Source: Rhodoblastus sphagnicola (GTDB taxonomy: Bacteria; Pseudomonadota; Alphaproteobacteria; Rhizobiales; Beijerinckiaceae). From it: a stretch of 64,000 nucleotides of DNA. Location of the stretch: assembly GCF_002937075.1 (NCBI RefSeq), contig NZ_NHSJ01000140.1, positions 1-64,000 of the forward strand, written 5' to 3'. Below the pieces are notes generated by a model. It did no database searches and was not told the origin of the DNA. It saw only the letters and a list, made by a program, of their open reading frames with translations. This document shows positions 60,020 through 64,000 of this stretch, piece by piece; within the stretch, counting starts at the first letter, position 1, and each line of letters starts with the position of its first letter. The position numbers and the translations under genes are program-made.

Positions 60020-62134
60020 TCAGGCGCCGACCGGAACGGCGATGCGCAGGGCGCCCCAATGCTCGCCGCGAACGACCACCGGCATCGAAATGTCCTTCAT
60101 CATGTCCACGACGCCGCCGCCGAGGTCGCGCGGGTAGGACTGCACCAGCACGTCCTGGAGATTGCGCGCCGCCGCCAGTCCCGCGCGATCGTCGAAGATG
60201 CGCCGGTTGCGCGAATGGCGCGCGTTCCAGACGGGATCGTCGCCCTGGGGCTGGGACCAGATCTTGTTATGCACGGGAATGTAGCCATTGCGATCGGTGA
60301 CGAGGCAGAACGTCAGGCGCGGGTCTTCGGTAAGCGCGGTTTCCAGGATCGGCGGCAGAATCTTTTCGAGCAGTTCCAGCGACACGGTCGTGACCTGCTC
60401 CGGGTCCGTGCCGGGAATCGGGCTGTAGTCGGCGCTGAACAGATCCTCCGGCGAAATGTCGCCTTGGGCCAGCGCTCGTTCGAACGCCTCCTGAACGCTG
60501 TCGCGCCGTCGCGCCGCCAGGGCGCGCAGCGGCGCGTCCTTGTCGATCTCGCGGCGCACCAGTTCGGCCAGATCGCCGCGCTGGGCGGGCGACAGCTCGA
60601 CGAATTCGACGCGCAAGATGTCAGGGTCGCGCGCGCGGCATTTGCCCTGAATGGAGCCGATGCCCGGAAGGTTCATGACAATGTCCTCGCCCTCCTCAAG
60701 CCCGTGCGAGGCGATCCAGAGCGAGCATCCGCCTTCGGAAATCTCCATTGTCGAAACGTTCTCGCGACGGCCGTGAAGATCGAGGGTCACCTGTAGCTTG
60801 ACGGGAATGCGCGGGTGGCGGCGCCCATCCACACCGAGAAAACCGCGCACGGTGATGGTGAGCCGGTTGGTCAACCCGCGCAGCATGCCCGCGACCTTGG
60901 AGCCGAAATTCTGGACGTTCAAGGCGATGTTTTCGATCTCGACGACGCCGGCGGTGAACATGCGCGCGCTGCGGCTGAGATCGTTGGCGCTGTTTGCCGC
61001 CGACTTGGCGTTGCCGGTGATTTCCTCCAGTTGCGCGACCTGATGCGCGGCATGGGTCGCCACCCCGCGCGCCATGCCATCCATGTCGCCGATCATTTCG
61101 CCGACCCGGCTCAGGGCGGCGGAGGCCGCCTCGGTCGCCGTGACGATTTCGGCGATCTGGTCGGAAATTTCTCGGGTCGCGACAGCGGTTCGCTGCGACA
61201 ATTGCTTGACTTCGCTCGCCACCACGGCGAAGCCGCGTCCGGCCTCGCCGGCGCGCGAGGCCTCGATGGTCGCGTTGAGGGCCAGCAGGTTGGTCTGGGC
61301 CGAAATGGTGGTGATGAGCTTGACGATTTCGGCGACGCGGCCGGCGGTTTCGGTCAGCCGCACCATCCGTCGCGCCGCCTCCTCGGAGACGGCGACCGCC
61401 TCGGTCGCCATGCGCGATGTTTGCTCGGCCTGGTCGCCGACGTCGCGGCTGCTCGCCTGCAACTCGTCGATCGCCGCCGCGACGGCCTTGATCTCGTCGC
61501 GGTTCGACTTGGAGCCGCCTTCGATCATCTCGAAACCGCGCCGCAACTCCTCCATGGAGCGGGACAGTTCGCCGACAATCTCGGTCAGGTCGTCGGATCG
61601 GGCCTTGGCGGTCCGGTGCGCGACCATCACCTCTTCTTCCACCGACTTGACCATTTGCTGCGCGCCGCGGTGGAGCATCTGGTCTTCGGCGTTTTCGACA
61701 TAGGCCGTGAGCGTCAGCTCCATGTCGAGAAAGAGGGCGCGGGCGAGGGCGATCAGTTCCTCTGGCGCGCGGGCGTTGTGGTCGCCCGCGACGACCAATT
61801 CGAAAAGAAAGAGATAGCCTTGCAGGACGAAACGCGGGGTGACGCCGGCCTTGGCGTTCTCCAGGCCGATCCGCCGCACGCTCGCTTTGAAGGCGTCGTC
61901 GTCCGCGCCCGTCAGCAGGCCGCGCCAATGCTCGGCCAGTTCCTTCTTGAACGCTTCGAGGCCCGCCTGCCGCGTCAGCACGGCCAGTTCGGGATCGTCG
62001 CGGAATTTTTCGTGATAGGCTTCGATGAGCGCGTCGAAGCGCGGCATGATGCGCGCGGTGGCCCGCGCAAGCGCGCCGCTTCCGGAGTTGGCGGACTGGG
62101 TCTTTCTCGCGCGGAGGCGAGAGAACTGCAACAT
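60020..62134 (-). CDS. Soluble chemoreceptor: globin-like sensor, MCP, PilZ and C-terminal sensor domain
   Basis: The ATG at 62134 gives 704 residues without membrane helices. Residues about 15-155 are a protoglobin-like domain ([34 protein letters not shown]), but the proximal His is replaced (ENAKAGV), so haem binding is doubtful. The MCP part spans about 170-400 with [21 protein letters not shown] PilZ domain follows ([14 protein letters not shown] near 425, with the RxxxR di-GMP motif, and [11 protein letters not shown]), then a C-terminal ligand-sensor-like domain ([35 protein letters not shown]) common at the ends of MCPs. It may integrate c-di-GMP with chemotaxis. Confidence 0.85.
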   Translation of the reverse strand: MLQFSRLRARKTQSANSGSGALARATARIMPRFDALIEAYHEKFRDDPELAVLTRQAGLEAFKKELAEHWRGLLTGADDDAFKASVRRIGLENAKAGVTPRFVLQGYLFLFELVVAGDHNARAPEELIALARALFLDMELTLTAYVENAEDQMLHRGAQQMVKSVEEEVMVAHRTAKARSDDLTEIVGELSRSMEELRRGFEMIEGGSKSNRDEIKAVAAAIDELQASSRDVGDQAEQTSRMATEAVAVSEEAARRMVRLTETAGRVAEIVKLITTISAQTNLLALNATIEASRAGEAGRGFAVVASEVKQLSQRTAVATREISDQIAEIVTATEAASAALSRVGEMIGDMDGMARGVATHAAHQVAQLEEITGNAKSAANSANDLSRSARMFTAGVVEIENIALNVQNFGSKVAGMLRGLTNRLTITVRGFLGVDGRRHPRIPVKLQVTLDLHGRRENVSTMEISEGGCSLWIASHGLEEGEDIVMNLPGIGSIQGKCRARDPDILRVEFVELSPAQRGDLAELVRREIDKDAPLRALAARRRDSVQEAFERALAQGDISPEDLFSADYSPIPGTDPEQVTTVSLELLEKILPPILETALTEDPRLTFCLVTDRNGYIPVHNKIWSQPQGDDPVWNARHSRNRRIFDDRAGLAAARNLQDVLVQSYPRDLGGGVVDMMKDISMPVVVRGEHWGALRIAVPVGA

Positions 62135-62274
62135 GATGGGTCCAACTCCGGTAGGATCGTCGAGCGAACCATCGCGGGCTGGCGCGAAGCTTGCAGCCGC
62201 CGGCGCGCATGCCGGCAGGTCTGGATGGCGGCAGGTCTGGATGGCGGCGCGGAAATCCCGCAACCGCAAAACGT

Positions 62275-63108
62275 TCAGGCGGGCGCGGCTTCGCGCGCGT
62301 CCGCCTCGCGCGCAAGCGAAAGCTCGGCGCCGTTGTACGCCACGCCCAGCAGCGCCAGAACCTGATCGCGCAAGCCGATGAATCCGGGGCTCGACCGGTC
62401 GTGGGTCTGCGGTCCCGACACCGACAGCACGGTCGCGACCCGGCCGGGATCCGGCCGCATCACCACCACGCGGTCGCCGAGATAGACGGCTTCATCGACA
62501 TCGTGCGTCACCAGGATCGCGGTCGCGCCCTCCTGACGCACGATGCGCAGCAGTTCATTCTGCAAGCGCAGGCGGGTCAGGGCGTCGAGCGCGCCGAGCG
62601 GCTCGTCGAGCAGCAGGAACCGCGGCCGGTTGACCAGCGCCCGCGCGATGGCCACGCGCTGCGCCATGCCGCCGGACAATTGCGCGGGATAAGCGTCCGA
62701 AAAGCGCTCAAGGCCGACGAGGCGCATCTGCGCGTCCACGCGCTCCGCCTTTTCCGCCTTGCCGAGCGGACTGTGGCGCAGGGCGACGGCGATGTTCGAC
62801 CGGACATTCAGCCAGGGCAGCAGCCGGTGATCCTGAAACACGATGGCTCTGTCGAGACCGGGCGTCTTCACGCGAACGCCATCGATGCGCACCTCGCCCT
62901 CGTAATCGGTGTCGAGGCCGAGGATCAGGCGCAACAAGGTGGATTTGCCGCAGCCGGACGCGCCGACGATGCTGACGAACTCGCCCTCGTCGACATGGAG
63001 ATCGACGCCGCTGAGCGCCAGCATTTTTCGCCCGGAGACGAGGAAGCGTTTGCTGACGTGGGAGATGTCCAGCGCGTGCGCGGCGGTTTCCCGCGCGGGC
63101 GCCGTCAC
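62275..63108 (-). CDS. ABC transporter ATPase, SsuB/TauB/NrtD type
   Basis: The GTG at 63108, overlapping the permease stop (GTGA) and preceded by GGAGGA, gives 277 residues. Motifs: Walker [13 protein letters not shown]-loop [14 protein letters not shown], signature [15 protein letters not shown], Walker [13 protein letters not shown] and [13 protein letters not shown]. It belongs to the sulfonate/taurine/nitrate importer group. The substrate is not visible, and no binding protein is in the window. Confidence 0.9.
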   Translation of the reverse strand: MTAPARETAAHALDISHVSKRFLVSGRKMLALSGVDLHVDEGEFVSIVGASGCGKSTLLRLILGLDTDYEGEVRIDGVRVKTPGLDRAIVFQDHRLLPWLNVRSNIAVALRHSPLGKAEKAERVDAQMRLVGLERFSDAYPAQLSGGMAQRVAIARALVNRPRFLLLDEPLGALDALTRLRLQNELLRIVRQEGATAILVTHDVDEAVYLGDRVVVMRPDPGRVATVLSVSGPQTHDRSSPGFIGLRDQVLALLGVAYNGAELSLAREADAREAAPA

Positions 63109-63944
63109 AACGTCCTCCAGCGCAGCAGACGCCGCTCGGCCGCCCGGGCCAACAGGTTGAAGAGGAGGCCGACGCCGCCCAGCAGCAGGATGCACAGCAG
63201 CAGCCTGTCCATCTGGAACAATTGCTGGCCCTCGTTCATCTGGCCGCCGATGCCCGGCGCGATGTTGAACAGCAGTTCCGCGCCAACGGTCCCCGCCCAT
63301 GCGCAGATCAGGGCGGAATGCAGGCCGGTGAAGATTTGCGGCAACGCGCAGGGCAGGGCGATCAGCCAGACGAAGCCCAGGCGGCCGAACAGCAGCACAT
63401 TGGAAAGCTCCCGATAGGATTTGGGGACTTCCGCGACGCCGCGCCAGCTGTTGACCAGGGTCGGCTGGAACGCGGCCATGGCGATGAAGGCGATCTTGCC
63501 GGCCTCGTTGCCGCCGAACCACATCGACACCAGCGGAATCCAGGCGAACAGCGAAATCTGCCGATAGGTCATCAGGGTCGGGCCGAGCGCCCGCTGCGCC
63601 AGGGGCGAAAAGCCCAGCACAAGACCCGCCGATACGCCGGCGCAGGCGCCGAGGACGAAGCCGGCGAGATCGCGCCCGAGACTGGCGAGCACATGGTGAA
63701 ACAGGTCGTCATGAACAAAACCTCGCCAGCCGCGAACCGCGACGGCTTCCAGCGACGGAAGAAATCTGGCGTCGACGCCGGGCAGATGCGCGCCAATCTC
63801 CCAGACCAGCAACGCCGCCAGCGGCGCGAGCCAAGGGCGCCAGCCGCTGGCGCCAAGTTTCGAGACGAGACGCGACAGCAAGCCCGGTCCCGCGCCTGGG
63901 CGGCTTTTCGCGCGCGCGGCGCCCAGCGCGACGGTGAAATTCAT
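63105..63944 (-). CDS. ABC transporter permease, SsuC/TauC/NrtB type
   Basis: The ATG at 63944 (GGAGGG upstream) gives 279 residues with about six membrane helices. The coupling loop is EVPKSYRELSNVLLFGRLGFVWLIALPCALPQIFTG-like, with the EAA pattern changed at its start. It overlaps the ATPase gene (GTGA) downstream and a further gene (ATGA) upstream. Confidence 0.88.
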   Translation of the reverse strand: MNFTVALGAARAKSRPGAGPGLLSRLVSKLGASGWRPWLAPLAALLVWEIGAHLPGVDARFLPSLEAVAVRGWRGFVHDDLFHHVLASLGRDLAGFVLGACAGVSAGLVLGFSPLAQRALGPTLMTYRQISLFAWIPLVSMWFGGNEAGKIAFIAMAAFQPTLVNSWRGVAEVPKSYRELSNVLLFGRLGFVWLIALPCALPQIFTGLHSALICAWAGTVGAELLFNIAPGIGGQMNEGQQLFQMDRLLLCILLLGGVGLLFNLLARAAERRLLRWRTL

Positions 63945-64000
63945 GCGGCGCCCTCCAGATGCCAGCGGCTCAAGCGGAGTTCGACCCATCGCAGCAGGGT
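63941..64000 (-). CDS. C-terminal end of a second ABC permease (runs off the right end)
   Basis: The last 60 bases read on the minus strand as an open frame ending LLRWVELRLSRWHLEGAA-stop. The RWVELRLSRW pattern is that of the C-terminus of SsuC-type permeases, similar to the end of the next permease (RRLLRW). The ATGA overlap with the permease at 63105-63944 suggests a transporter with two permeases. Only 19 residues are visible. Confidence 0.5.
   Translation of the reverse strand, partial: TLLRWVELRLSRWHLEGAA

Overview
The window looks like a chromosomal segment of an alphaproteobacterium of the order Hyphomicrobiales (Rhizobiales). It is GC-rich, carries a very long NdvB-type cyclic beta-1,2-glucan synthase, has a chemotaxis operon in the icpA-cheS-cheY-cheA-cheW-cheR-cheB-cheY-cheD-cheT order known from Sinorhizobium, contains two HWE-family histidine kinases, and holds several copies of intergenic repeats typical of this order. 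I see no tRNA, rRNA, transposase, prophage or CRISPR array, so I read it as stable backbone plus one metabolic island.

Layout. 1-3.4 kb: start of a chemotaxis cluster on the minus strand (CheZ-like helical protein, STAS protein, CheY, 5' part of CheA running off the left end). 3.9-13.1 kb: stress and redox genes (BON-domain protein, Old Yellow Enzyme, two HWE kinases and a response regulator, a Rieske/FAD reductase, a CHRD protein, DUF3309, a ferric-reductase-like flavoprotein). Several start regions here share a 14-20 bp element. 13.6-15.5 kb: arsenic resistance (arsC, acr3, arsR). 15.8-36.3 kb: the island, all on the plus strand. 36.5-42.1 kb: MoxR/VWA-metallopeptidase/membrane-protein operon, a small unknown, a transglutaminase-like protein and a cold-shock protein. 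42.4-51 kb: ndvB. 51.5-59.8 kb: the complete chemotaxis operon led by a globin-coupled receptor, followed by a second soluble receptor with PilZ and C-terminal sensor domains. 62.3-64 kb: a second sulfonate/nitrate-type ABC transporter running off the right end.

The island is the most interesting part. It consists of four transcription units: (1) DUF1847 protein, class I methyltransferase, DMSP-lyase-like cupin, a MetY paralogue lacking the PLP lysine, and MetY; (2) cystathionine beta-synthase and cystathionine gamma-lyase/beta-lyase; (3) an ABC transporter of the SsuABC/TauABC type, a two-subunit class I CoA-transferase and an enoyl-CoA-hydratase-like protein; (4) ferredoxin, corrinoid protein, three zinc UroD-family methyltransferases, a RACo-type corrinoid activator and a CobW GTPase. 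Each unit is preceded by a copy, one of them weak, of the same AT-rich dyad (best copy GTCTAT-N7-ATAGAC), which suggests one regulon.

My working hypothesis is a pathway that takes up a methylated organosulfur compound (DMSP or a related thioether), cleaves it (cupin, CoA-transferase, hydratase-like protein), removes methyl groups through a corrinoid protein in the manner of the archaeal MtsA/MtsB system, captures the released thiol or sulfide by MetY as methionine or homocysteine, and passes the sulfur to cysteine by reverse transsulfuration. Substrate, methyl acceptor and regulator are not shown by the sequence. The individual family assignments are firm; the pathway is inference.
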